Positions 33,125 through 42,808 of a stretch of 64,000 nucleotides of DNA are shown piece by piece. Each line of letters starts with the position of its first letter. Within the stretch, counting starts at the first letter, position 1. The notes under the pieces were generated by a model that was not told the DNA's origin, searched no databases, and was given only the letters and a program-made list of their open reading frames with translations. A program made the translations under genes and the position numbers. The stretch is from Pseudomonas fluorescens (lineage in GTDB: Bacteria > Pseudomonadota > Gammaproteobacteria > Pseudomonadales > Pseudomonadaceae), in assembly GCA_902825215.1 (NCBI GenBank), contig LR782234.1:2480001-2544000 (forward strand), in the 5' to 3' direction.

Positions 33125-33185
33125 GGTCCAACCTTTGCCAAAGTCAGCGCGGCCCACGGCGCATGCCGCCGCCACGCTGAACGTT

Positions 33186-35600
33186 TCAGAAATCGACAGT
33201 CGCCGACAGTAATAAAGTGCGCGGTGAGCCCTGGGAGAACGCGCCGTAAGAGGCGACGCCCGACCAGTACTCCTGATCGAATACGTTCTGCACCGTGGCG
33301 CGGAACGTGGTCGGCCGCTCATCGATGCGCGTGGTGTAACGTGCACCGACATCGAAGCGGGTCCAGTCATCGAGTTTTTGCGTGTTGGCCTGATTCACGT
33401 ACTGGCTGCCGGTGTGGATGGCGCCACCGGTCAGGGTCAGCCCTTCAAGCCACGAGGTGTCCCATTCGGCCCAGAGGTTGGCCTGCACCGACGGCACGCC
33501 GACCGGCTTGTTGCCGCGATTGCCGGCCACTGCGGTTTTCGTCAGTTCGGCGTCCAGTAGGGTCACGCCACCGAGCAACCGCGTGCCCGGCGTCACTTCG
33601 CCAAACACGTTCAGCTCAAGGCCGCGGTTGCGCTGCTCGCCTTGCACCGAAAACACCCCGGCGGCCAGTTCGCCGCTGGGCTTGGTGATCTGGAACAGGC
33701 TCAGGGTCGAGGTGAAGCTGCCGTAGTCGGCCTTGACCCCGACTTCATGCTGGCGCGAAACATACGGTGCGAAGATCTCCCCCGCATTGCTGGCGGTGGA
33801 GGGCGCGATGTCGCCCTTGCTCAGGCCTTCGATGTAGTTGTAGTAGAGCGCGACGTGATCCCAGGGCTTGATGACTGCGCCGAACAGCGGCGTAGTGCGG
33901 CTGTCGTCGTAGGAGGTGGTGACCACGCCGCTGGCGTTGTAATTGTCCGATTTGATGTTCTGCTGGCGCACGCCGAGGGTCACCTGGGCGCGGTCATCGA
34001 GGATCGACAGGGTGTCGGCGAGGGCCACGCCGGTCAGTTCGCTCTCGGAGACTTTCGGCGTGGCCGGTTCCGGAATGTAGGGTTCGGGTCGATCCACCGG
34101 GTGATAGATGTTCGACAGGATCGGCGCGGCAGAAATGATTCCTCGTGACAACACGTCACGATAACGGCTGACCTGCACCGCGGTGCGATGGCTGACCGGC
34201 CCGGTGTCGAAACGCAGCCGCGCACCGGTGTCGACGGTGTAGCGCTTGACCTCGAATTTGTAATAACCGGGCGTCGAAGACGTGTCGCCTGCCGGGTTGA
34301 TGATGGTCGGGGTCTGGTCGGACATGCGCGCCACCGCCGATTTGCCGCCGCCGGCATGAGCGAACACCGTCAGCGCATCGCTGAGGTCGTATTCGCCGCT
34401 GAGCAGCGCCGAAGTGTCACGGGTTTTCGACCAGCCCCAGTCCTGGCTCACGCTGGTTCGGCCGTTGGCGGCGGAGGGAATGTCCACGCCCGGGGCAATC
34501 AGAAACGGCCGCGAGGCGGCATCGAAACGTTCTTTCTGCTGCAACCAGTCGAAGCTGGTGCGCAGGCGCTCGCCTTGATAATCGAGGGCGATCGCGCCGA
34601 TGTTGACCTGGCGCGACTGCTTGTCGATCGCCGTGTCGCCCAGTTGCGTGCTGCCATTGATGCGCACGCCAAAGCGCCGTTCTTCACCGAAACGCCGACT
34701 GACATCGACATGCCCGCCGAGCTGCGCATTCATCGCGTAACTGGCGGTGAAACGGCTGAGGTCTTCGTCGAGCGAACGTTTCGGCACCACGTTGATCACG
34801 CCGCCCACCGCATTGTTAGGGGACATGCCGTAGAGCAGGGCGCCGGGCCCTTTGACCAGTTCGATGCGCTCGGCGTATTCGGTGAAGACCCGGTAGTTCG
34901 GCGCGACGCCGTAGACGCCATCGAACGCCAGTTCACCGAGGTTGCCTTCGCCCACCGGAAAGCCACGAATGAAAAACGAGTCGACGATGCCGCCGGTCTG
35001 CCCGGTGGAGCGCACCGAGGAGTCGCGTTCCAGCACATCGCCAACGGTAACGGCCTGTTGATCCTTGATCAGCGCCGAGGTGTAGGTGCTGACACTGAAC
35101 GGCGCGTCCATCACGTCGGTGTTGCCGAGCAGGCCCAGTCGTCCGCCACTGGCGACCTGGCCGCCGGCATACACCGCCGGTAGCGCGTCGCTGCGCCGGT
35201 CGGCGCCGATCACCGCCGTTTCATCCAGCGTGACCCGGCGCGCAACCAGCGTGTAACTGCCGTCGCTGCGCCGCACCATGTCCAGACCACTGCCGGCCAA
35301 CAGGCGATTGACCGCTTCCTGGGTCGAGTAGCGGCCGCTCAGCGCCGGGCTGCTCAAGCCGTCGGTCAGCGCCGGCTGGAACGACAGGGCAATGCCGGCG
35401 TCCACGGCAAAGCTCGACAGGGTCGCACCGAGCGGCCCGGCCGGGATGTCGTAGACACGCAGGGCGAGCGTGTCCAGTTGCGCAGGCTCGCCGGCGATGG
35501 CCAGCGGGCAGGCGACAGCGATCAGGACCAGGCTCAGCAACGCACTGCGAATAGCGGGTTTGAACGGACGATCCGGGCGCAGGAGGCGTGCAGCGGGCAT
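33186..35600 (-). CDS. TonB-dependent siderophore receptor with STN signalling domain
   Basis: An 804-residue outer-membrane transducer. Signal peptide (~1-36), STN domain (~46-115, LRVYDIPAGPLGATLSSFAV to GSYTLVARR), plug (~150-270 with RSTGQTGGIVDSFFIRGFPV and VKGPGALLYG), and a beta barrel ending in aromatic F. The STN domain contacts FecR in the periplasm, and fecR/fecI lie directly upstream, so this is the regulating receptor of the pair; its paralogue at 47300-49537 lacks STN. Ligand is probably the siderophore made by the adjacent cluster. Upstream it has a promoter block shared with the paralogue. Confidence 0.95.
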   Translation of the reverse strand: MPAARLLRPDRPFKPAIRSALLSLVLIAVACPLAIAGEPAQLDTLALRVYDIPAGPLGATLSSFAVDAGIALSFQPALTDGLSSPALSGRYSTQEAVNRLLAGSGLDMVRRSDGSYTLVARRVTLDETAVIGADRRSDALPAVYAGGQVASGGRLGLLGNTDVMDAPFSVSTYTSALIKDQQAVTVGDVLERDSSVRSTGQTGGIVDSFFIRGFPVGEGNLGELAFDGVYGVAPNYRVFTEYAERIELVKGPGALLYGMSPNNAVGGVINVVPKRSLDEDLSRFTASYAMNAQLGGHVDVSRRFGEERRFGVRINGSTQLGDTAIDKQSRQVNIGAIALDYQGERLRTSFDWLQQKERFDAASRPFLIAPGVDIPSAANGRTSVSQDWGWSKTRDTSALLSGEYDLSDALTVFAHAGGGKSAVARMSDQTPTIINPAGDTSSTPGYYKFEVKRYTVDTGARLRFDTGPVSHRTAVQVSRYRDVLSRGIISAAPILSNIYHPVDRPEPYIPEPATPKVSESELTGVALADTLSILDDRAQVTLGVRQQNIKSDNYNASGVVTTSYDDSRTTPLFGAVIKPWDHVALYYNYIEGLSKGDIAPSTASNAGEIFAPYVSRQHEVGVKADYGSFTSTLSLFQITKPSGELAAGVFSVQGEQRNRGLELNVFGEVTPGTRLLGGVTLLDAELTKTAVAGNRGNKPVGVPSVQANLWAEWDTSWLEGLTLTGGAIHTGSQYVNQANTQKLDDWTRFDVGARYTTRIDERPTTFRATVQNVFDQEYWSGVASYGAFSQGSPRTLLLSATVDF

Positions 35601-35647
35601 GGATGGATGAGCCTATGAACAGGACGAAAAAATGCATCTCCCCCATA

Positions 35648-35697
35648 GCCAGCCGAGCGCGGAAAAAGTATCAGCACGGCGGCAACTATTTTTCCGC
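35648..35697 (-). promoter_or_regulatory. Shared receptor promoter block, copy 1
   Basis: On the minus strand the sequence reads GCGGAAAAATA, 13 bases, then TGATACTTTTTC and ...TCGGCTGGC. The same order and nearly the same spacing occurs at 47196-47252 before the second receptor. GGAAAAATA could be the -35 of an ECF (FecI-type) promoter, which is inference. Confidence 0.55.
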
Positions 35698-36675
35698 TCA
35701 GGCGCGGGAGAGCATGACCCAGTAGCCATTCAAGTGGCCGCTGACCAGAATCGGGTAGGTTTGCGCGAGCATGTTCAAGGTGCGCTGGCTGTCGCCGATC
35801 GGGTACGCACCGGAAATGCGCAAGTCGGCAATCGCTGGATCCAGACGAATGAAACCGCGACGATAGCGCGTCAGTTCCGCGACGAAATCGGCGAGGCGCA
35901 TCTTGTCGGCCATCAGCATGCCTTGGCTCCAGGCACCGGCGTAACGGTCGGTCGCACCGAGCGCGCCAAAGGTCGAAGAGGAGAAATCGGTGCGTTGCCC
36001 GGCGTTGACGATCAGTGGCGTGTGCTGGCGATTGTCCGCGAGTTCGACTTTCACCGCGCCTTCCAGTACCGCGAGGTGCGTCTGTGGAGACAGCGCGCGC
36101 ACGGTAAACCGCGTGCCCAGCGCCTGCATCCGGCCTTGGCGGGTGGTGACCACAAAGGGCCGCGCCATGGCTGCAATGTCCGCTGCGGTCTGCACCAGTA
36201 TTTCACCTTCGCGCAGGTGGATCAGGCGCTGACTGGCATCAAACAGCACGTCGATGGCGGAATCGGTGTTGAGGATGATTTTTGAGCCGTCGGCCAGGGT
36301 CAATTCGCGTTGTTGGCCAACGGATGTGCGGTAATCGGCTGACCATTGCTGGGTCTGCGCCAGCTTCCAGCCACCCCAGCCCGCCGGGGCCAACGCCAGC
36401 AGCAGCGCCAGTTTGCCTATCGCCGCGCGGCGTTCCGGGCTGCTCGGCCGATCGAGGGCCGACATGGCCAAGGACGGCGGCAGGCCGCCGAGTTTGCCCT
36501 GCAACAATTGCGCACGGGCCCAGGCGCGCGTGCGCTCGGGGCTGCTGGCTTTCCACAACTCCCATTCGCCGCGTTCGCGGTCGCTGAGCTCGCGCTCGCT
36601 CATGCGCATCAGCCAATCCGCGGCTTCTTCCAATGCCTGAGGAGCGGGTTGCGCTTCACTGCGCCGGGCGAACAT
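35698..36675 (-). CDS. FecR-like anti-sigma/sigma regulator
   Basis: A 325-residue inner-membrane regulator. Domains in order: N-terminal DUF4880/sigma-binding helices (ADWLMRMSERELSDRERGEW, ~17-40), membrane helix (~86-105), periplasmic FecR domain (LADGSKIILNTDSAIDVLF, ~127; GRMQALGTRFTVR, ~180) and a C-terminal STN-like region that receives the signal from the receptor. It directly abuts fecI upstream (no gap) and lies 97 bp before the STN receptor. Cell-surface signalling of the Fec type is the known role of the family. Confidence 0.93.
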   Translation of the reverse strand: MFARRSEAQPAPQALEEAADWLMRMSERELSDRERGEWELWKASSPERTRAWARAQLLQGKLGGLPPSLAMSALDRPSSPERRAAIGKLALLLALAPAGWGGWKLAQTQQWSADYRTSVGQQRELTLADGSKIILNTDSAIDVLFDASQRLIHLREGEILVQTAADIAAMARPFVVTTRQGRMQALGTRFTVRALSPQTHLAVLEGAVKVELADNRQHTPLIVNAGQRTDFSSSTFGALGATDRYAGAWSQGMLMADKMRLADFVAELTRYRRGFIRLDPAIADLRISGAYPIGDSQRTLNMLAQTYPILVSGHLNGYWVMLSRA

Positions 36676-37191
36676 TCACTCCACCAGCAACAGGCATTGC
36701 ACGAAGGCTTGCTTCATGTAGCGCTTGACCGTGATCAACGACACGCCCAATTGCTCGGCAATGTCGTCGTATTTCAAGCCACTGATCTGTGACAGCAGGA
36801 ATGCACGTTTGACCAGTGGCGGCAGGGCGTCGAGCATCGCGTCGATTTCATGCAGGGTTTCCAGCACCATGAAACGCGATTCTGGCGACGGCACCTCGGG
36901 CGCAGGCAACTGCGCGAGCGCCTCCAGATAGGCGCGTTCGAGTGCTTTGCGCTGGTACCAGTTGACCAGAATGCCCTTGGCCACGCAGCTGAGGTAAGCG
37001 CGCGGCTGCTCGATCACCGTGACCTGGGAGGCGAGGATGCGCGTGAAGGTGTCCTGCGCCAGATCCGCCGCATCCATGGCGTTACCCAGTTTTTTTCTCA
37101 GCGTCGCATACAGCCAGCCGTGATGGCCGCTGTACAGGGCTTCGATCGCGCGCAGGTGCTGGTCGTTATTCGCGGGAAGGGTTTGGCTCAT
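36676..37191 (-). CDS. FecI-like ECF sigma factor
   Basis: A 171-residue iron-starvation sigma factor. Region 2 (LYSGHHGWLYATLRKKLGN ... AADLAQDTFTRIL, ~15-50) and region 4 (ALPPLVKRAFLLSQISGLKYDDIAEQLGVSLITVKRYM, ~120-158) are clear. Its target is likely the receptor promoter at 35648-35697 and possibly the matching block before the second receptor. A Fur-box-like sequence lies 17 bp upstream of the start. Confidence 0.94.
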   Translation of the reverse strand: MSQTLPANNDQHLRAIEALYSGHHGWLYATLRKKLGNAMDAADLAQDTFTRILASQVTVIEQPRAYLSCVAKGILVNWYQRKALERAYLEALAQLPAPEVPSPESRFMVLETLHEIDAMLDALPPLVKRAFLLSQISGLKYDDIAEQLGVSLITVKRYMKQAFVQCLLLVE

Positions 37192-37207
37192 GGCTGCAGA
37201 TTTTCAT

Positions 37208-37231
37208 GCAATTGAGAAGTATTCCCAATGC
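37208..37231. promoter_or_regulatory. Possible Fur box upstream of fecI
   Basis: GCAATTGAGAAGTATTCCCAATGC is a partly symmetric AT-rich sequence resembling degenerate Fur boxes and is placed as expected for an iron-repressed fecI gene. The match to the consensus is only moderate. Confidence 0.4.
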
Positions 37232-37277
37232 TAGTTTACAACGCCTGTGCGACGCAAGCGCCGATTGGCCTGCGCTT

Positions 37278-38462
37278 TCAAAGCTTCGGCAAAGCGCGCA
37301 ACGCGGCGATCATCGCGTCGATTTCCGCTTCGGTGTTGTAGGCGTGAAGCGAGGCGCGGCTGACTTCCAGCAAGTCCCGATGCTGCATGTCCAGCAGGGT
37401 CGAGCGAAACGTCGAAGTGCTGACATTGATGCGCTTGTCCCGCCCGGCCAGCCACTGTTGCACCTGCGCGGCGCTGTGGTGACGATGACTGAAGGTGACG
37501 ATACCGGACCTGTTCATGCCCGGATCCTGCAGCGTGAAACCGGGGATCTGCGCCAGGTGCTGACGCAGATGATCGGCCAGTTGCTGAATGCGCAGCCACA
37601 TCGGCTCGATGCCTTGCGCCAGTGCGTACTCCACCGCCGCACCAAGACCGAGTTTCGCCGCGACATTGCATTCCCAGTTTTCGAAACGCCGGGCATCGGC
37701 GCGGACCGTATAGCTGTCGGCGTTTTGCAACGACGCCGCGTGCAGATCGAGAAACACCGGTTCAAGGTTCTGGCACAGCGCTTTTTCGATGTACAAAAAA
37801 CCCATACCCCGTGGCCCGCGCAAGTATTTGCGGCTGGTGGCGGTGAGCATGTGGCAGCCGATCTTCTGCACATCCAGCGGCATCTGCCCGGCGCCCTGGC
37901 AGGCATCGAGCAGATACAGCACGCCGGCCGCACGGGCCAGGGCGCCGATCTGTTCGATCGGCTGCACTGGCCCGCCGTTGGTGGCGATGACCGGCAGCGA
38001 GATCAGCGCCACGCGCTCGTCCTCGAGCATCGTCTGCAACGCCGGCAACGAGACCTGCCCGTGTTCATCGTTGGCAATGATGCGAATCTCGATGCCGCGC
38101 TGCTGTTTCAGTTGCAGATACGGAATGTAGTTGCCGGCGTATTCGGTGGCCGACGTCAGCAGCACATCGCCGCGTTGCAACGGCAAGGAATAGAAGGCCA
38201 TGTCCCAGGCCCGGGTGGCGTTCTCGATCACCGCGATTTCATCCGGCGCGGCGTTGAGCAAGCGCCCGATCGATCCGTAGACCTGTTCGATCCCGGCCGC
38301 TTGCTGCCCGGCGGCTTCATAGCCGCCAAGGCTGGCTTCGAGCTGGATATGCCGGGTCACGGCCTCGATCACCGGCGTCGGCATCAGCGCCGCGCCGGCA
38401 TTGTTGAAGTGGATCAGTTGCGCGACGGCGGGAGTGTCGGCGCGCAGTTGTTCAATATTCAA
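37278..38462 (-). CDS. Class V aminotransferase-fold PLP enzyme (cysteine desulfurase-like)
   Basis: A 394-residue fold-type I PLP enzyme. The region LLDACQGAGQMPLDV (~195) and the lysine of TATSRKYLRGPRGMGFLYI (~222) are the usual PLP-binding elements; FNNAGAALMPTPVIEAV is the typical N-terminus. The family includes cysteine desulfurases, kynureninases, isopenicillin epimerase-like and C-S lyases, so the reaction cannot be told. It is the last gene (15-bp gap) of the siderophore biosynthetic operon starting at 45260 and is presumably a tailoring or precursor enzyme. Confidence 0.85.
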   Translation of the reverse strand: MNIEQLRADTPAVAQLIHFNNAGAALMPTPVIEAVTRHIQLEASLGGYEAAGQQAAGIEQVYGSIGRLLNAAPDEIAVIENATRAWDMAFYSLPLQRGDVLLTSATEYAGNYIPYLQLKQQRGIEIRIIANDEHGQVSLPALQTMLEDERVALISLPVIATNGGPVQPIEQIGALARAAGVLYLLDACQGAGQMPLDVQKIGCHMLTATSRKYLRGPRGMGFLYIEKALCQNLEPVFLDLHAASLQNADSYTVRADARRFENWECNVAAKLGLGAAVEYALAQGIEPMWLRIQQLADHLRQHLAQIPGFTLQDPGMNRSGIVTFSHRHHSAAQVQQWLAGRDKRINVSTSTFRSTLLDMQHRDLLEVSRASLHAYNTEAEIDAMIAALRALPKL

Positions 38463-38477
38463 GACATCACTCCTTGA

Positions 38478-39719
38478 TCAGTCCGCGGGCGGTGCGGCGC
38501 TCGGTTGCATCGCCGCCGGCCAGTAACGCAGGGCGACAATCGGAATCAGCGCGACCCCATAGGCCAGGCACACGAACAGGTAGGTGTACTGCAGACCGTA
38601 GACCTGACTGAGCAGGCCGCCAGCCGATATCCCGGCAATCGAGGCGAATTGCGCGGTGCCCTGCGCGATGCCCAGGACATGACCCTGCTGCGAGCTGTCG
38701 GCGGTTTTCGAGATCAGCGCCATCAGCACCGGGGTCGTCGCGCCCAGCAACACGCCCCAGATGAAATAGGCCACGACAAACACCAGCGGATTACGCGTGA
38801 CGCCCGCCACTGCGGTCAGTGCGATGCAGCCGATTACCACGTAGGTCATGCGCTGCAAAGTGTCCTGCTGACCACGGTGTTCGAAATAGCGCGACCACGC
38901 TGTGGCCGACAAAATGAAGCCCAGCGCGAGCAAGCCGTAACACAGGCCGACCACCGAATTGCTCACCTCGAACACCGAACTCACGTACAGCGAAAACGAC
39001 GTCTGCGGCAGCATGCGCGCGAGCAGCAGAATGCCCATCACGCCGAGCAGCGAGAGCAACGGCGAGCCTTGCCAGAGACTGGCGCGGCTTGCGGGCGTGG
39101 CGGTTTCGCTGACCACGGCCTTTTTCACCGGTGGCACGTCCGGCAGCGTCACTGCGGCGATCACCGTACACACCGCGCACAGTGCCGAAGCGATGATGTT
39201 GATCCAGAAGAATGTCGCGTAATCGAGGATCAGCCCGCCGACCACGGCCCCCAGCAGCGAGCCGACGTTGGTCGAAATCTGCAGGATCGCGAAAAGGCGC
39301 GCCCGTCGCGACGGCGCTTCGATACTGACGCCATACGCCTGCGCCGGGGCGATGTAACCGGCGAAAGCGCCTTGCAGAAAACGCAGAATCAGAATGGCCC
39401 AGATATCACTGAACAGGGCCAGCCCCAACTGGGTCAATGACAAGCCGGCGAGCGCACGGATCATCATCAGCTTGTGACCGTAGCGGTCACCGATGCGGCC
39501 CCAGAAGGCACTGGTCAGAATAATCCCCAGCATCGGCCCGACATAAACGGCGATGCTGGCGAAGCTGAAAACCGTTTCGGAGTCGGTCAGCCCACGCAGG
39601 TGGACAGGCCAGAACGGCCCGCTCATTTCCATCGCGCCCATCGACACCAACTGGATCGCGAACAGAAGATAAATCAGGATTCGTATACGTGAGCCCTGGA
39701 TGGCACCTGCATGGGACAT
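38478..39719 (-). CDS. MFS transporter, likely siderophore exporter
   Basis: A 413-residue inner-membrane transporter with 12 predicted helices and the MFS loop motif GRIGDRYGHKLMMIRAL (~71-87). It lies between the NIS synthetase (13-bp gap) and the class V PLP enzyme (15-bp gap), the typical place for a siderophore exporter, as with SbnD or LbtB. Export of the cluster product is inferred from position. Confidence 0.88.
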   Translation of the reverse strand: MSHAGAIQGSRIRILIYLLFAIQLVSMGAMEMSGPFWPVHLRGLTDSETVFSFASIAVYVGPMLGIILTSAFWGRIGDRYGHKLMMIRALAGLSLTQLGLALFSDIWAILILRFLQGAFAGYIAPAQAYGVSIEAPSRRARLFAILQISTNVGSLLGAVVGGLILDYATFFWINIIASALCAVCTVIAAVTLPDVPPVKKAVVSETATPASRASLWQGSPLLSLLGVMGILLLARMLPQTSFSLYVSSVFEVSNSVVGLCYGLLALGFILSATAWSRYFEHRGQQDTLQRMTYVVIGCIALTAVAGVTRNPLVFVVAYFIWGVLLGATTPVLMALISKTADSSQQGHVLGIAQGTAQFASIAGISAGGLLSQVYGLQYTYLFVCLAYGVALIPIVALRYWPAAMQPSAAPPAD

Positions 39720-39732
39720 GAGTCGGCCTCGG

Positions 39733-41583
39733 TTAAACGCTGGCGAGCGGGTTGGTCAGGGTGTGTTGCAAACGATAGTTGCTGTACTGCATCAGGTGCA
39801 TGCGCAGCAACGAACGCGTCGGCCAGGGCTCTTCGACGAACGCGCGGTGCTCGGTTTCCCAGATTTGCGGCGCGACGCGCTCGCGCACTGCGTCGAAGGC
39901 GAGGTCGGTTTCCTCGCGCAGGATGTGCCAGAGGCGCGTGTCGTTCAAGCCATACTCCTTGGTCAGCCACAAAGCCAGTTCATGCAGGTGCGTGAGGAAC
40001 GCCGCATCCAGGACAAACATGCGCACCGGCTCGATGTCACCGCTGAACACCGTTGGCAGGATACCCGGCTGGACGTGCGGTTGCAGGCTGTAGCCGCGAC
40101 CTTCGAGCAGCGGCGCATAGGTGCGGCCATCGCCAAAATCGCGGATCAGCAGACTGCGTGCTTTGCCGTCGGCAGAGAACAGCACCATGGTGTTTTGCTG
40201 ATGCGCTTCCAGACCGATGCCATACAGCAGATAGATCGCCACCACCGGGTGAGTGACCACTTTCGCGTATTCGCGGTACCAGTTCTCAACCTGAGCGGCA
40301 GTGGCGCGGACGCCGTCACGTTCGATCAGATCGGTGAACAGCGGGCGACCGTTGCCGGGCAAGCGGGTGAACAGCGATGCCACGGTAATCGGCAGGCAAG
40401 CATCGGCGCGTTCGAACGCGGGTGCACTGGCGCGATAGACCACGGACAAATGTCGGCCGGGATGATCGTCCTGAGTGACGGCGTTCTTGTAGCGCACGCC
40501 GATCTCTTCCGGGAAGATTTCCAGGCGTTGGTCGAAGCCGTTTTCGGCTTGCAGAATCTGGCTGATCACCGTGCTGATGCGCGGGCCCATGTGAATCGAT
40601 TTGGCTTGCAGGCTGCGCAGTTCGCTGGTCATCCATACGGCGATCGGCAGCTTGATCAGCGGCGCGCAAACGTCCAGAACCGGCATCATCGTGCGATACG
40701 ACATGGTCGGCAGCGTCGCCAGGTCCGGGCCGTCGGTGATCAGGATTCCTGCTTCGATTTCCGCGGCGAACGTCTTTAGCACGTAGGCCTGCAAATGCCA
40801 GCCGTGAATCGGCAGCGGCAGCCACTCGCGTTCATCCAGCCCCTTACGATTGAGCGCGGCTTTCCATTGTTCCCATTGCGCGGGGAAGTTGGCGGCGAAC
40901 CAGTCGTGGTAGCTGCTCACGTGCGGCATGCTTTCGCTTTGCGCATGTTCGGCGCGCAACGCGGCGATGCGCAGCGGCACTTGCGCGTTGAACTCCGGCG
41001 ACAGTTGCGCGACTTCCTCATCGCTCAAGCCCGGCCGGGCTTTCCAGGTCGGGTAATACGGATGGCCTTCCAGCGAGCCCCACTGGTCGAGCAGGATCGC
41101 CGCGTCTTTGGTGCTCGCGTGCTGGCGCAGGTAATCGGTGAAGCTGTCGAGCCCGTGATCCTTAGCGGCCTGATGCAGCCGCGCATTCCACTGCTGGCGG
41201 TGCTGGCGGGCGTGAGCGTCATTGGTCAGGCTGTTTTCCATGTCGGCCTTGAGCCCGGCCACGCCTTCGTCGGTCGGCGCGAAATCGAAGCTGTCGCGCA
41301 GCACGTCGAGCATGTCCTGATGGCTGGTGATGGTCTGGCGTACGCCTTCGTCGGTGACCAGCACCACCTCACCGTCGTTGACGATGGTGTCGGCCGGGCC
41401 TTTGGCAATGTCGGAAAACGCCAGGTGGGCGCGACCGCCCTTGAGCGGGTAAGTGGCCTGATTGCCGCCAGCGGAAAAGCTCAGGGCCGCACGGTCGAGA
41501 ATGTTTTCCGCAAACAGGCAGCGCACCAGACGGCGCATGGCGTTGCGGCGGGAGTAGGCGATCAGTGTCTTGAAGTCATCCAT
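39733..41583 (-). CDS. IucA/IucC family NRPS-independent siderophore synthetase
   Basis: A 616-residue NIS synthetase, normal length for the family. Motifs: GHPYYPTWKARPGL (~170, the HPxxKxRxG ATP-binding region), LPIHGWHLQ (~258), SYRTMMPVLD (~296), KLPIAVWMTSELR (~312), GIGLEAHQQNTMVLF (~462) and LIRDFGDGRTY (~488). It adenylates a carboxylate (citrate or similar) and condenses it with an amine or alcohol. It is the only NIS synthetase in the window, while staphyloferrin B needs three, so the product should be simpler or another synthetase is elsewhere. Confidence 0.95.
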   Translation of the reverse strand: MDDFKTLIAYSRRNAMRRLVRCLFAENILDRAALSFSAGGNQATYPLKGGRAHLAFSDIAKGPADTIVNDGEVVLVTDEGVRQTITSHQDMLDVLRDSFDFAPTDEGVAGLKADMENSLTNDAHARQHRQQWNARLHQAAKDHGLDSFTDYLRQHASTKDAAILLDQWGSLEGHPYYPTWKARPGLSDEEVAQLSPEFNAQVPLRIAALRAEHAQSESMPHVSSYHDWFAANFPAQWEQWKAALNRKGLDEREWLPLPIHGWHLQAYVLKTFAAEIEAGILITDGPDLATLPTMSYRTMMPVLDVCAPLIKLPIAVWMTSELRSLQAKSIHMGPRISTVISQILQAENGFDQRLEIFPEEIGVRYKNAVTQDDHPGRHLSVVYRASAPAFERADACLPITVASLFTRLPGNGRPLFTDLIERDGVRATAAQVENWYREYAKVVTHPVVAIYLLYGIGLEAHQQNTMVLFSADGKARSLLIRDFGDGRTYAPLLEGRGYSLQPHVQPGILPTVFSGDIEPVRMFVLDAAFLTHLHELALWLTKEYGLNDTRLWHILREETDLAFDAVRERVAPQIWETEHRAFVEEPWPTRSLLRMHLMQYSNYRLQHTLTNPLASV

Positions 41584-41619
41584 ATCAGCGGTCTGCTCGT
41601 CGAAAATTGAATGGAAAGG

Positions 41620-42780
41620 TCATGCCGCAGCGCTGGCCGTGTGTGGCCAGTGGTGCGGGAAATAGTCGAGGGCCGAATCGCGCAGACCGTGCATATACGC
41701 CACGCTCCACTGCAGGACTTCCTCGATGTGGGGCACCTTGAGTTCGAAGCGCCGGGCCATCTCTACCAACAGCACCAGGCCGTAAGCGACGTCTTCGTTG
41801 AAGGCACGGCTTTCGCGCTCGATCACGTAGCCTGCGCGGTTGTCGGCGGCCGGCACCATCGGCGCGAGAATGTCGTTGTAGGCCTGATTGGTGCGCAGGA
41901 TCGAGAGCATGCTGCTGGTGTCGCGGATCTGCTCGCCGTAGGCCTCGACGATTTCCTGCTTCAGCGATTTCACTGACGACAGATCAATGCCCAGACGCTG
42001 GCTGATCACCGCGCAGAGCGCCTGGCTTTCCTCGTCCATGCGCTCGAGAAAGTACGCGCCCAGCTCCGGGCATTCGGTCCACCAGCACATGCGCTGCGGG
42101 AAGATCTTGCGATGCCACTGGCCGTACGGGCCGATCAAACCGTAGATCACCGAGCTGTGCATGATCGGGTTGCCCGGCGTCAGAGTGATTTCCAGATAGT
42201 GCTCAAGCAGCGTCACGCACGGGCCGTACAGGCGCGTGAGAATCGCCTGAAGCTGATGCCGCGACGCCTGCGATTCACGGGCGTGGGTTGCCACGTACAA
42301 CTGGCTTTTGCCGCCGCCCATTTTGATCGAGCGTCCCGGAGCCAGCTCGAACGCGGTGTGCGGCACATCCTTCATGCCCCAGATCACCACATTCGGCCGC
42401 TCGGGCAGTGTCGCCTCGGCCAGCCAGTCGAACCCGCAGAAGCCCGGAATCGCGCCGACGTACACCGGTTTGCTTGCACTCAGATGCGGGGCGATGGCTT
42501 GCAGGGTTTGCTGGCGCACGTGAGCGGGCACGGTGATGATGACCAGGTCGGCATCTTCCACCGCGCTACGCGCATCCGCCGTGACCCGGTCGAGGCGGGA
42601 ACTCAGGCACGAGCCATCCGGCAACAGCGCTTGCATCGGCATCTGCCGTGCGTGCTGTTCGATGACCTCGGGATTGTGGGTGAGCAGCGACACCTGCACA
42701 TCGGCCAGTTGCTTGAACAGAATGGCGTTGAGATGGCCGGTCCTGCCGCCACCACAAATGGCGACTTTCAACAGATTCAT
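41620..42780 (-). CDS. Opine/octopine dehydrogenase family NAD(P)-dependent enzyme
   Basis: A 386-residue dehydrogenase with an N-terminal Rossmann motif VAICGGGRTGH (~6-16) and a C-terminal octopine-dehydrogenase-type domain with TPGNPIMHSSVIYG (~203), where the histidine matches the catalytic one of the family. Such enzymes form or oxidise N-(1-carboxyalkyl) amino acids from an amine and a 2-oxo acid. Gene order (just after sbnA, before the NIS synthetase) suggests it acts on the SbnA product in place of SbnB, or makes an opine moiety. No nicotianamine-synthase-like CntL is present, so it is not a simple staphylopine/pseudopaline locus. Confidence 0.85.
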   Translation of the reverse strand: MNLLKVAICGGGRTGHLNAILFKQLADVQVSLLTHNPEVIEQHARQMPMQALLPDGSCLSSRLDRVTADARSAVEDADLVIITVPAHVRQQTLQAIAPHLSASKPVYVGAIPGFCGFDWLAEATLPERPNVVIWGMKDVPHTAFELAPGRSIKMGGGKSQLYVATHARESQASRHQLQAILTRLYGPCVTLLEHYLEITLTPGNPIMHSSVIYGLIGPYGQWHRKIFPQRMCWWTECPELGAYFLERMDEESQALCAVISQRLGIDLSSVKSLKQEIVEAYGEQIRDTSSMLSILRTNQAYNDILAPMVPAADNRAGYVIERESRAFNEDVAYGLVLLVEMARRFELKVPHIEEVLQWSVAYMHGLRDSALDYFPHHWPHTASAAA

Positions 42781-42808
42781 CGAGAGGCGTTCCTGTGTGA
42801 AGGGTGGG

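Noticed and set aside
41620..42780. Staphylopine/pseudopaline-type metallophore locus
   Set aside because: The opine dehydrogenase family fits, but there is no nicotianamine-synthase-like gene, and SbnA, the decarboxylase and the NIS synthetase point elsewhere.
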